Below, one piece after another: positions 17,327 through 24,782 of a stretch of 64,000 nt of DNA (position 1 is the stretch's first letter; every line of letters begins with the position of its first letter). The translations under genes were made by a program, and so were the position numbers. Source of the DNA: JAIXWP01 sp965247015 (GTDB lineage Bacteria > Bacteroidota > Bacteroidia > Flavobacteriales_D > Sanyastnellaceae); contig CBDFGG010000001.1 in the NCBI GenBank assembly GCA_965247015.1, positions 248,001 to 312,000 of the forward strand, read 5' to 3'. The notes below the pieces were generated by a model. It saw only the letters and a program-made list of their open reading frames with translations, had not been told where the DNA came from and ran no database searches.

Positions 17327-17920
17327 TTAAACAGAAATCTCTTTTGATAGAGAAGTTTGAAGAGACTCAGTCTTTACTTTGAAGGATAGATACTTCTGAA
17401 AAAGTTCTTCTTTCCAATTAACAACTTCATCAGGATCGTAGTTTACTTGCTGCATACGCAGGATAATCTTGTGTGCAAGTAGATTCATTTCATTTGCAAA
17501 CTCTACCGTATCTTGAATAATACTCTTAGTCTCAACAGAAATGAAAATTTGCTTTTTCCTCAAAATTTTATAGCCTGTATAAATTCTTAGATGAAGCTCG
17601 TCACGTGCCACTGAAATTTCGCTTGGAATCTTATTCTTTGGAACAAGGGCAGCTACCGCATCTTCCAATTCAATGATTGCATCGTTTAAATCTTCAATAG
17701 CCTGTGCTCTCTTCTCGTAGTAATGAGAACTTCGTTGCAGCGCTTTTTGAGTACTGAGCAGAATTTTTCTGTCGAGCCATTTTTCACCAAACGAAGCCAT
17801 AATTGGAATTGCAGCCGCTGAGCCTACCAACCCAGAAAAAAAATTAAGTAAAGTTGAATCCACGATTTTAAAAGTATTTGTCAGTAAAGAACTAACCCCA
17901 GAGTTTTTTACCCTCAACAT
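17327..17920 (-). CDS. uncharacterised helical protein with one N-terminal membrane segment
   Basis: I do not recognise this family. The ORF gives 197 aa from an ATG at 17920, and a TTG directly before it is also possible. Residues about 20-45 (NFFSGLVGSAAAIPIMASFG) form a likely membrane segment. The rest is charged and mostly helical, with possible coiled-coil stretches (for example AIEDLNDAIIELEDAVAAL). A membrane-anchored helical protein inside an integrated cassette could be a defence or toxin effector, but nothing in the sequence proves that. It is the cassette gene nearest to tRNA-Arg and reads towards it. A weak inverted repeat AGCCT/AGGCT near 17268-17295 may act as its terminator. 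Confidence 0.65.
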   Translation of the reverse strand: MLRVKNSGVSSLLTNTFKIVDSTLLNFFSGLVGSAAAIPIMASFGEKWLDRKILLSTQKALQRSSHYYEKRAQAIEDLNDAIIELEDAVAALVPKNKIPSEISVARDELHLRIYTGYKILRKKQIFISVETKSIIQDTVEFANEMNLLAHKIILRMQQVNYDPDEVVNWKEELFQKYLSFKVKTESLQTSLSKEISV

Positions 17921-18036
17921 CAAATTTAGAGCAATGCAAATTCAAATATCCTACATCAAGGAAAAAGTACTTAACGTATTTCAGATTATTTGAACACTTG
18001 TGGACCAACTTCTCAATCAAATTCACTAAAAATGCT

Positions 18037-18132
18037 TCATTTAAACAAGTCCAAAAACTTCCCAATCAAACCAATAATTTCCGTTGTTAGTTTTATGCGG
18101 TCGAGCCAGCCCTTTTCTATTTTCTTTTTCAT
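18037..18132 (-). CDS. candidate 31-aa amphipathic small protein
   Basis: A short minus-strand ORF starts with ATG at 18132. It begins MKKKIEKGWLDRIKL and continues as an alternating hydrophobic/charged stretch ending FLDLFK. It would form a basic amphipathic helix, as membrane-active peptides or small regulators do. It lies 117 bp upstream of the 197-aa gene and on the same strand. There is no ribosome-binding or conservation evidence beyond this, so it is a candidate only. Confidence 0.35.
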   Translation of the reverse strand: MKKKIEKGWLDRIKLTTEIIGLIGKFLDLFK

Positions 18133-18271
18133 GTTAAAAAATTTCTACAATCCTACATTCGTCACGGAAAATTAGAAAGGACAGAATAGCCCAACACCCA
18201 AACTTCTAAATACCAGCTAATTAGCGTCGAAATCTGAAAAATCCTTAAGAGGTTAAATTATTAGGCAAATT

Positions 18272-18292
18272 AAAAAACCCAATAAAATTGGG
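18272..18292 (-). terminator. terminator downstream of the 74-aa ORF
   Basis: CCCAAT-TTT-ATTGGG is followed on the minus strand by six Ts. It would end transcripts coming from 18711 or from the structured RNA, about 200 bases past the ORF. Confidence 0.8.
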
Positions 18293-18486
18293 CCTTTCAG
18301 ACGTTTACAAAATTTGAAGAGTGTCACTTGAGGGGACATTTTAGACCAATATTATAGTAATGACTAATACAGTTTTAAAAAAAACTACCTACAAAGGCAT
18401 CAATCAATTCAAAAATGAAATCTCAGAATAATTTATCATTCATTAATAGGCGCGCTTTGCCTGCTAATTCTAGAGGACTTTCAATA

Positions 18487-18711
18487 CTACTTGCCTGAAG
18501 TGGGTATGGTCCATTCTAAAAACGTTGAGTTTTGATATTCCAACAGTATCTTTTGAATATCATCAGGCATAAATTCTAATCCAATAATCGACCAACTGCT
18601 ACCAGATACAAGGAGCCGCAATCTTAAAGGACGAAATTCCGCTGGTAAATTTGTTTGTATTTCTAATTTGTCTAAATCAGAATTGATTTCGATTTGATTT
18701 TTTTTAGTCAT
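18487..18711 (-). CDS. hypothetical 74-aa protein in tRNA-Arg cassette
   Basis: This is an unrecognised small protein. The sequence starts MTKKNQIEINSDLDKLEIQ and ends FLEWTIPTSGK, and its alternating pattern suggests mainly beta structure with one helix around PDDIQKILLEYQN. No membrane segment or signal peptide is seen. Its ATG lies only about 10 bases after the T-run of a strong hairpin. The ORF may therefore be expressed by read-through of that terminator, that is, by attenuation in a long structured leader. Its own terminator lies downstream at 18272-18292. Confidence 0.55.
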   Translation of the reverse strand: MTKKNQIEINSDLDKLEIQTNLPAEFRPLRLRLLVSGSSWSIIGLEFMPDDIQKILLEYQNSTFLEWTIPTSGK

Positions 18712-18720
18712 TCAGTAAAA

Positions 18721-18764
18721 ATAAAAAATGCTGCTTTTCCAACATTACCAGGAAGAGCAGCATT
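18721..18764 (-). terminator. terminator/attenuator at the end of the structured RNA
   Basis: AATGCTGCT/AGCAGCATT extended by GGAA/TTCC forms a long hairpin, followed on the minus strand by TTTTTTATTTTT. There is no T-run on the plus strand, so it acts only in the minus direction. The next start codon is at 18711. Confidence 0.88.
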
Positions 18765-18960
18765 GTAATGTTATCAACTTGAGGCTAACCGCCTTTCCAT
18801 CGAAGTTTTTGCGGTTTAAGGCCACGCCCGGCCCGAGACTTTTTAAGAAACCAATGTGGCCTCTAAATTATTGATACAAGTTCTCAATTTATCTGCGCAC
18901 TGGTTGCGCGCTCTTCAATTAAGACTATCTTTTAGGCTGGTGTGCCTAACCGATTTTGTA
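18721..18960 (-). ncRNA. candidate structured RNA (about 240 nt) in the cassette
   Basis: The minus strand between a promoter-like site and a rho-independent terminator has at least four good helices. These are TTAGGC/GCCTAA (18932-18937 with 18944-18949), GCGCAC/GCGCGC (18895-18900 with 18906-18911), AGGCCAC/GTGGCCT (18819-18825 with 18856-18862), and AACCGC/GCGGTT (18787-18792 with 18811-18816). GC-rich stems stand out in AT-rich DNA and no ORF spans the region. AACTTG/CAAGTT and TATCAA/TTGATA offer further long-range pairing. It matches no riboswitch or housekeeping RNA that I know. It is either an independent RNA or a regulatory leader of the 74-aa ORF. Confidence 0.6.
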
Positions 18961-18996
18961 CGATACAAAGATTAGCGTTAAACCCTCACTGTCAAT
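18955..18996 (-). promoter_or_regulatory. promoter and dyad operator of the structured RNA
   Basis: On the minus strand ATTG (18993-18996), an 18-base spacer and TAATCTTTG (18966-18974) resemble the Bacteroidota promoter. The perfect dyad TTTGTA-TCG-TACAAA (18955-18969) overlaps the -7 box and probable start site. It could be a repressor site or the first hairpin of the RNA. Confidence 0.5.
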
Positions 18997-19130
18997 AAAT
19001 TAATATTAACAAAAAAAATAGTAATTAACAATTTTACTTTCAATAATTCTAAAAGAATCTGAAAAGTTATGCCTTAACTATTCAGATGTTCTTACACTAT
19101 AAATGAACTTTTGATTAATTAGATTCTTGA

Positions 19131-19784
19131 TTAAAGTCCATTTCTCTTCAGTAAAAAGGATGTATTATTTTCTTCATACTGAAGGTTAAAGCTTTTTTCG
19201 GAGTTTCCACCAAATTGCAATTGGGACTTGGTTTTATCCTCGATAAGCTTTAAGTTGACTAAGCCTAAGGCTAATAGTTCATTTAAATATTCTTGGGAAC
19301 CAAATGCACCATTCTTTTTTAGTCGATCCAATGTTTGAAAACTTGCACGATTGACGATGTTGGCCAGTAACTTGAATTCAATCCATTCAATTTTTCTCAC
19401 GACAGCTGACGAATATAGTTTCCCAATGATTGATGCTTTTTCTTCTTCATCAGCTCTATCAATTAGCATCATCACTTGTAATCCAACCTTTGTTTCAATT
19501 TTGAGGTCTGAGTTAATCTCTTCCACAAACTGCTTTCGCTCATCTTGAGAGATTTGATTTGATTCGTTTAAAAATTTGATGAGTTTTCTTGTAAAAAGGT
19601 AATTTGAAATTGTAACACTTGCATTATAAATGTTCGAAATCGAATTTAAAATAGGAATATCCTTAGCAAAACCTTCCTTCATGAAGGTATCAAGCGAAAT
19701 CTCAGCTATGTCTTTAAATACACTAGATACAGGAGCAGTCACTGATTTTTCAATCTCCTCAGTAATAGACTTGTCATTAAACAT
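19131..19784 (-). CDS. uncharacterised helical protein of island-associated type
   Basis: The 217-aa soluble protein has a helical core (NYLFTRKLIKFLNESN, LQVMMLIDRADEEEKASIIGKLY, FKLLANIVNRAS). From memory it resembles small hypothetical proteins that recur in genomic islands of many bacteria, with the pattern FLxxLN...DRxDDxxKxxILxKLF. I know no established function. It is the cassette gene next to the right att copy. A minus-strand TATATTGC box about 20 bases before the ATG suggests its own promoter inside the cassette. Separate expression from the structured RNA locus is therefore likely. Confidence 0.7.
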   Translation of the reverse strand: MFNDKSITEEIEKSVTAPVSSVFKDIAEISLDTFMKEGFAKDIPILNSISNIYNASVTISNYLFTRKLIKFLNESNQISQDERKQFVEEINSDLKIETKVGLQVMMLIDRADEEEKASIIGKLYSSAVVRKIEWIEFKLLANIVNRASFQTLDRLKKNGAFGSQEYLNELLALGLVNLKLIEDKTKSQLQFGGNSEKSFNLQYEENNTSFLLKRNGL

Positions 19785-19826
19785 GGTGAATTTTAAAAAG
19801 CAATATACTAACAGTCCGCATTATTA

Positions 19827-19876
19827 AGAGATTCCGGTTCTCTAGGTAGGGGTTCGATTCCCTTCGAGGTCACATA
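19827..19876 (+). repeat. att-like repeat, right copy (displaced tRNA-Arg 3' half)
   Basis: A perfect 50-bp copy of 17181-17230. It lacks the 5' half of a tRNA and cannot be functional as one. It marks the outer edge of the cassette, 94 bases before the recQ start. Confidence 0.92.
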
Positions 19877-19970
19877 ATATGCTGGTGGTATTCTGTGAAT
19901 ATTCGGTTGTTAAACAGGAATAGGATATTCCAAGATGTTGATTGTACTTTGCATCGCAATGGAGGATCAG

Positions 19971-22367
19971 ATGACACAAGCGCAAGAAGTATTAAAAAAA
20001 CATTTCGGTTACGAAAATTTTCGTCCGCAACAAGAAGACATCATAAACACCGTGCTCTCCAAAAGAGACGCATTCGTTCTGATGCCCACGGGCGGAGGAA
20101 AAAGCTTGTGCTATCAAGTACCCGCCCTCCTACTGCCTGGTATCACACTTGTGATATCTCCGCTCATCTCTCTCATGAAAGATCAGGTGGATACCCTTGT
20201 TGCCAACGGTATCAAAGCTGCCTTCCTCAATAGCTCTCTCACTAATTCGCAAGCGGATAATATTTCGAAACTCTGCAGAATGGGGGAAATTAAAATCCTC
20301 TACATCTCTCCAGAAAAGGCCATCGCATCTGCTGATTGGTTTTTGAAATCGCTTCCAATCGACCTCATCGCTATTGATGAAGCGCACTGTATCTCTTCTT
20401 GGGGGCACGACTTCCGACCTGAATACAAGCAGTTGCATCAATTGAGAAACCATCATCCCAATGCAACGATGATGGCACTCACCGCCACTGCTGATCGACT
20501 CACTCAAAAAGACATCCTCGAATTTCTCGGACTCAATACTCCTGAGATTTTCATCTCTTCTTTCGACCGTCCCAATCTTCAACTCTCCGTTAAGTTTGGT
20601 TTAAAGGCGAAAGAAAAATTCAAAGACATCCTCGATGTATTAGAACAACACCCGAATAGCTCCGGGATTATTTATTGCACTTCGAAGAAAAATACGGAAG
20701 CACTTGCCGGTGAGCTACAACACGCTGGCGTGAAGGCTGCGTACTATCACGCGGGCATGAATAGCGAGCAACGAAGCAAGATTCAAGAGAATTTTATTCG
20801 CGATGAAGTTCAAGTGGTCTGCGCCACCATCGCCTTTGGTATGGGGATCGATAAAAGCAACGTTCGTTTTGTTTTGCACTATAATTTACCAAAAACAATC
20901 GAAAGCTACTACCAAGAAATTGGACGTGGTGGACGAGACGGAATGCCTTGCTTCACGCGACTATACTGGTCTTTTGGCGACTTGATATTGCTTCGACAGT
21001 TCGCTGACGAAAGCGGCGCTCAGCAAGTCAATGTAGAGAAGCTCAATCGCATGCAAGAGTTTGCGGAGTCGCGCATTTGTAGACGAAAAGTTTTGTTGAA
21101 TTACTTCGGAGAAAACCTTCGTGAAAACTGCGGTAACTGCGATGTTTGTAAGAATCCTCCCTCCCATTTCGATGGCACGATACTAACGCAAAAGGCACTG
21201 TCTGCCATTCGCAGAGCTGAAACGATCCAGCAAAAACTAACGGTGCCGCTTTTGATCAATGTACTACGTGGATCACAGCAGCATGAAATCATTGAGAAGA
21301 ATTTACAGACCATCAAAACATACGGTGCGGGAAAAGATCTGAGCTACCAAGAATGGAATTATTACGTTCTTCAAATGATTCAGGTGGGTGCAATGCATCT
21401 CCTTTATGAAACAGGAAATGCGCTTGAAATAACGCCATTCGGTGATATGATTCTCAAGAATCAATTTACAGTGGATCTCATCAAGCCACAAGAGTATGTG
21501 CCACCAGAAAAGAAAAAGGCATCGGAGAAAAAATCAGCACCCGCTCTATCAGATAAATCATCATCACTCTTTGAAGAATTGCGCGCACATCGCAAGCGAT
21601 TGGCATCATTAGAAGACGTGCCGCCGTATGTAATCTTCCATGACAGTACATTGCATGAAATGGTAGAACGCTTGCCATTGACTCCCGACGAAATGTTGGA
21701 AATCTCTGGAATGAGCGAACACAAATTCAAAAAGTATGGCTACGACTTTTTAGACCTTATTGTGAAGAATAGTCCTGTTCCCTACAAGCCAAAAGTAAAC
21801 GTAGAGAAAGCATTAGTGCCCGCAGCTATTCAAGGGTATATCGATGAGATGAAATCAATACAGATTCCTCTCAGTACAACAGCACTGACGAAATTATTAC
21901 TTGGCAGTCAGGATGAGAAATTCGAATCTTTTGCGACCAAGGTTTCCTTCTATGGCATCCTTAGAGATGAATTCAAAGTGAAAGAGCTTTTTGAAAAATT
22001 GCGCAATTATGTGGAGCCTGTTGTGAGTCAAATTCAAGATGAGAAGCAGCAGCAACTTTATAATACGACAGATACATTTCTTAAGAAATTAGGCGATCGC
22101 AAATTGAGTGAGAAAGACCTTCTTTTTTTCCAAGAAAAAGCAAAAGCACTTCCTTTACCAGATAAGGATCGCATGTCTGGTAGTGAATCCACTCCGAGAA
22201 GAACAGGTATGAAATGGTCGGAACAAGAGCTTCAATTATTGGAAGACTTGCTCTGTCACACCTCTGATATCAATGATTTTGAGACCATTCTTGAACGTAC
22301 AGAAAAGAGTATTCGCTTTGCTTTATTAAATTACAGCACCAGACCAATTAGCGAATTCACTTCATAG
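19971..22367 (+). CDS. recQ: ATP-dependent DNA helicase RecQ
   Basis: RecQ is a 3'-5' helicase in recombinational repair and replication-fork processing. From the ATG at 19971 it is 798 aa. Motifs are Walker A MPTGGGKSLCYQ, the DEAH box IDEAHCISSWGHDFRP and motif VI QEIGRGGRDG. The zinc-binding RQC cysteines are in CRRKVLLNYFGENLRENCGNCDVC, and an HRDC-like domain lies at about 540-605. A helical extension of about 180 residues follows, longer than in E. coli RecQ (about 610 aa). The start at 19971 is preferred because GGAGG lies 5 bases upstream. ATGs at 19935 and 19959 are alternatives. A TACTTTG box at 19945-19951 is the likely -7 element. Confidence 0.95.
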   Translation: MTQAQEVLKKHFGYENFRPQQEDIINTVLSKRDAFVLMPTGGGKSLCYQVPALLLPGITLVISPLISLMKDQVDTLVANGIKAAFLNSSLTNSQADNISKLCRMGEIKILYISPEKAIASADWFLKSLPIDLIAIDEAHCISSWGHDFRPEYKQLHQLRNHHPNATMMALTATADRLTQKDILEFLGLNTPEIFISSFDRPNLQLSVKFGLKAKEKFKDILDVLEQHPNSSGIIYCTSKKNTEALAGELQHAGVKAAYYHAGMNSEQRSKIQENFIRDEVQVVCATIAFGMGIDKSNVRFVLHYNLPKTIESYYQEIGRGGRDGMPCFTRLYWSFGDLILLRQFADESGAQQVNVEKLNRMQEFAESRICRRKVLLNYFGENLRENCGNCDVCKNPPSHFDGTILTQKALSAIRRAETIQQKLTVPLLINVLRGSQQHEIIEKNLQTIKTYGAGKDLSYQEWNYYVLQMIQVGAMHLLYETGNALEITPFGDMILKNQFTVDLIKPQEYVPPEKKKASEKKSAPALSDKSSSLFEELRAHRKRLASLEDVPPYVIFHDSTLHEMVERLPLTPDEMLEISGMSEHKFKKYGYDFLDLIVKNSPVPYKPKVNVEKALVPAAIQGYIDEMKSIQIPLSTTALTKLLLGSQDEKFESFATKVSFYGILRDEFKVKELFEKLRNYVEPVVSQIQDEKQQQLYNTTDTFLKKLGDRKLSEKDLLFFQEKAKALPLPDKDRMSGSESTPRRTGMKWSEQELQLLEDLLCHTSDINDFETILERTEKSIRFALLNYSTRPISEFTS

Positions 22368-22402
22368 TGATAAAAATCAAGCGGTCGATTCGACTATTTT
22401 TT

Positions 22403-22430
22403 TATCTTGCACGAGTCAACACACGACTCG
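22403..22430 (+). promoter_or_regulatory. -7-like box and CGAGTC-N7-GACTCG dyad before the GH3 gene
   Basis: TATCTTGC (22403-22410) is followed directly by the perfect 6-bp dyad CGAGTC-AACACAC-GACTCG (22412-22430), ending one base before the ATG. It could be an operator or a start-codon-proximal hairpin. Confidence 0.4.
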
Positions 22431-22431
22431 C

Positions 22432-23946
22432 ATGGCCTTTAACACCTTGTTCTCATGGTTTATTAAAAAGCGCATTCACCAGATTGAGCTTTTCAAAAAA
22501 TACCCCGTTGAGGTACAAGGAGAGCTATTCCCAAAATTGGTTGATGAAGCAGCGCTCACGCGTTTTGGCTTAGAGCACAACTTCTCGAATATTCGGACGC
22601 TCAAGGATTTCAAAAATGCTGTGCCTATTCGCACTTATGAGGAGTACAAGCCGTACATCGATGCACTGCGTGAAGGTGAGCAAAATATTCTTTGGCCTTC
22701 GCGATTGAAGTGGTTTGCTAAATCAAGCGGAACGACTGATGCACGTAGTAAGTTCATTCCTGTTTCGAAAGAAGCATTGGAGGAATGTCATTACAAAGGC
22801 GGCAAAGATTTATTAGCCATGTATTATCATCAGCGCCCCAATGCTAAACTCTACACGGGCAAAACATTGGTGATGGGTGGTTCTTCAAAAATCAATTCAT
22901 TCAACGAAGAAGGTTATACGGGAGATTTATCTGCGATCATCATTCAAAATTTGCCGATCTGGGTAGAACTAAAGCGTATCCCCTCTCGTGATATCGCTTT
23001 GATGGAAAATTGGGACGAGAAGATTGAAGCAATGGCTGCCGTAGCTGTAGAGGAAGATGTGAGCATTATTGCTGGTGTTCCTAGCTGGACACTAGTATTG
23101 CTGAAGCGAGTGATGGAACTACGCGGCACGGATAATATTCGCGATGTGTGGCCGAATCTAGAATTGTTCATGCATGGAGGCGTAAGTTTCAAGCCTTATC
23201 GCGAGCAATTCAAAAAGATTATTGGTGGTGATATGAATTATGTAGAAACCTACAACGCAAGTGAGGGTTTCTTTGCAATACAAGATCGACTTGATGCAGA
23301 TGATTTGTTGTTGATGCTTGATTATGGCATCTACTATGAGTTTTTGCCGATAGAAGAATTAAACAGTAAAAATCCGAAGACCATCGGATTGGAAGAGGTA
23401 GAAATTGGACAGAATTACGCCATCATCATTTCTACCAATGGTGGGCTGTGGCGTTATATGGTGGGCGATACTGTGCGCTTCACATCGAAATTTCCGTTCC
23501 GCGTGCAGGTCTCAGGCCGCACTAAGCATTATATCAATGCTTTCGGAGAAGAGCTCATGGTGGAGAATTCTGACTATGCGATTGAGATGGCTTCTATGGC
23601 TACCGGTGCGCATGTATTAGAATATACCGCTGCTCCAATCTTTATGGGAGATGATGCTCGTGGTGCACACGAATGGCTCATCGAATTCGAAAAATGTCCG
23701 AATGATATGGAGGCATTTAAAAATGAATTGGATGCAGCTTTGAAACGAGTCAACACCGATTACGAAGCAAAAAGATCATTTGATTTGAACTTGAAAGCCC
23801 CCGTCATCCGGGAGGTTCCGAAAGGAACATTCTACAATTGGTTAAAGCATAATGGAAAATTAGGCGGCCAGCATAAAGTTCCTCGCCTTTCTAATGAACG
23901 TCATATTTTAGAACAGGTATTAAATTTGAGTATGGCCTCCATATGA
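22432..23946 (+). CDS. GH3-family acyl-adenylate-forming protein
   Basis: The 504-aa protein belongs to the GH3 family, known in plants for joining amino acids to auxin or jasmonate through an acyl-adenylate. Bacterial members have no settled substrate. The adenylation motif KSSGTTDARSKFIPVS is clear at about residues 95-111, along with MHGGVSFKPY and VETYNASEGFFAIQD, typical ATP and substrate positions in this superfamily. No signal peptide is present, so it is cytoplasmic. Its end overlaps the next ORF by 4 bases (ATGA), implying translational coupling to the 254-aa protein. Confidence 0.9.
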   Translation: MAFNTLFSWFIKKRIHQIELFKKYPVEVQGELFPKLVDEAALTRFGLEHNFSNIRTLKDFKNAVPIRTYEEYKPYIDALREGEQNILWPSRLKWFAKSSGTTDARSKFIPVSKEALEECHYKGGKDLLAMYYHQRPNAKLYTGKTLVMGGSSKINSFNEEGYTGDLSAIIIQNLPIWVELKRIPSRDIALMENWDEKIEAMAAVAVEEDVSIIAGVPSWTLVLLKRVMELRGTDNIRDVWPNLELFMHGGVSFKPYREQFKKIIGGDMNYVETYNASEGFFAIQDRLDADDLLLMLDYGIYYEFLPIEELNSKNPKTIGLEEVEIGQNYAIIISTNGGLWRYMVGDTVRFTSKFPFRVQVSGRTKHYINAFGEELMVENSDYAIEMASMATGAHVLEYTAAPIFMGDDARGAHEWLIEFEKCPNDMEAFKNELDAALKRVNTDYEAKRSFDLNLKAPVIREVPKGTFYNWLKHNGKLGGQHKVPRLSNERHILEQVLNLSMASI

Positions 23947-24707
23947 TCATATCTCAACTATTATATCTTCTTTCATTTTTATTCGATCATTCGATGCCTT
24001 GCACAGCAAGTACTTTCGAAACCGATGAAATTGGTAACATCTATTTGATTCAAGAAAGAAGTATCGAGAAGATAGATACGAAAGGAAATTTTCTATTCAA
24101 AAATTCTAATCTCGATTACGGAAACATCACACATCTTGATCTTACCAATCCATTTCAGCCATTCGTATTTTATCAAGAACAAGGAAAAGTAATTATCCTA
24201 GATAATACATTGAGTCAGCAAGGCGCTCCCATCGATTTATTTGATAAAGGACTCGGAAACATAGAGTGCATGGGCGGTGCAAGAGGTGATGCATTTTGGC
24301 TTTGGGATATCAATCAATCAGAATTGAAAAAAGTAGATCGACAATTCAATATCCTTTTGACGACGGGGAATCTATCGATGTTATTGAATAAAGAATTGCA
24401 TTTTTCTCAAATACAAGAAAGTGGAAATTTCATCTATGCAGCAGATCCAGTGCATGGCATTTTTGTATTTGATATCTATGGAAATTATAAGAGCTTACTT
24501 CCTGTGAGCTATGAAGGCAAAATAGCAGTGCGCGATGACCGTATTTATTACATTAGTAATGGGCAGCTGAATATCATTCAATATCTAAATTTAGAATCGC
24601 TGAGTATCCCGCTGCCAGCGGGTTTCAAAGGAGATTGGGACTTCAGAAATCGCACCCTCGAATACATCGCTGAAGGGCAGTTGCATTTTTATCGATTATC
24701 AGAGTAG
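23943..24707 (+). CDS. hypothetical protein with beta-propeller-like repeats, coupled to GH3
   Basis: The 254-aa protein has a hydrophobic N-terminus (MIISQLLYLLSFLFDHSMPC) that may be a short signal or membrane anchor. The body has repeated beta-rich segments such as DEIGNIYLIQERSIEKIDTKGN, GDAFWLWDINQSELKKVDRQ and DPVHGIFVFDIYGNYKS, suggesting a propeller with about five blades. It has no catalytic motif that I recognise. The start overlaps the GH3 stop by 4 bases. Export of this protein next to a cytoplasmic ligase gives no clear joint function. It could be an envelope sensor or a folding accessory. Confidence 0.72.
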   Translation: MIISQLLYLLSFLFDHSMPCTASTFETDEIGNIYLIQERSIEKIDTKGNFLFKNSNLDYGNITHLDLTNPFQPFVFYQEQGKVIILDNTLSQQGAPIDLFDKGLGNIECMGGARGDAFWLWDINQSELKKVDRQFNILLTTGNLSMLLNKELHFSQIQESGNFIYAADPVHGIFVFDIYGNYKSLLPVSYEGKIAVRDDRIYYISNGQLNIIQYLNLESLSIPLPAGFKGDWDFRNRTLEYIAEGQLHFYRLSE

Positions 24708-24724
24708 TTAATTACTAACATCTC

Positions 24725-24754
24725 CTTGTAACTCGCGGATTCTTTTTTACTTTG
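24725..24754 (+). promoter_or_regulatory. promoter of deoxynucleoside kinase gene
   Basis: CTTG (24725-24728), exactly 19 bases, then TACTTTG (24748-24754). This is close to TTTG-N19-TAnnTTTG and lies 28 bases before the ATG. Confidence 0.6.
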
Positions 24755-24782
24755 CGCTCTTCTAAATTGACCTAGATAAGTT

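Larger units (their letters stand above)
17231..19876. mobile_element. integrated cassette at tRNA-Arg, 2.65 kb, no integrase
   Basis: The segment between the two 50-bp att-like repeats is visibly more AT-rich than its surroundings. It holds three ORFs of 74-217 codons, a possible 31-codon ORF and a structured RNA locus, all on the minus strand. No recombinase, replication or transfer gene is present, so it is either non-autonomous, mobilised in trans, or a remnant of a larger island. Without the cassette, recQ would lie directly downstream of tRNA-Arg. About 350 bp at 18133-18486 hold no convincing gene apart from a terminator at 18272-18292. That stretch also carries a short imperfect dyad near 18317-18340. 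Confidence 0.82.

Noticed and set aside
17990..18175. 61-aa plus-strand ORF in the cassette
   Set aside because: It lies opposite the more convincing 31-aa minus-strand candidate, has no motif and no ribosome-binding signal.
18313..18345. IS21-like end motif (GTGTCACTTGAGGGGACA)
   Set aside because: A short imperfect dyad that resembles some transposon ends. There is no second end and no transposase, so it stays as a chance or remnant site.
18250..18350. 28-codon minus-strand ORF with a hydrophobic end, starting near 18340
   Set aside because: It runs through the terminator hairpin at 18272-18292, so it would hardly be transcribed in full.
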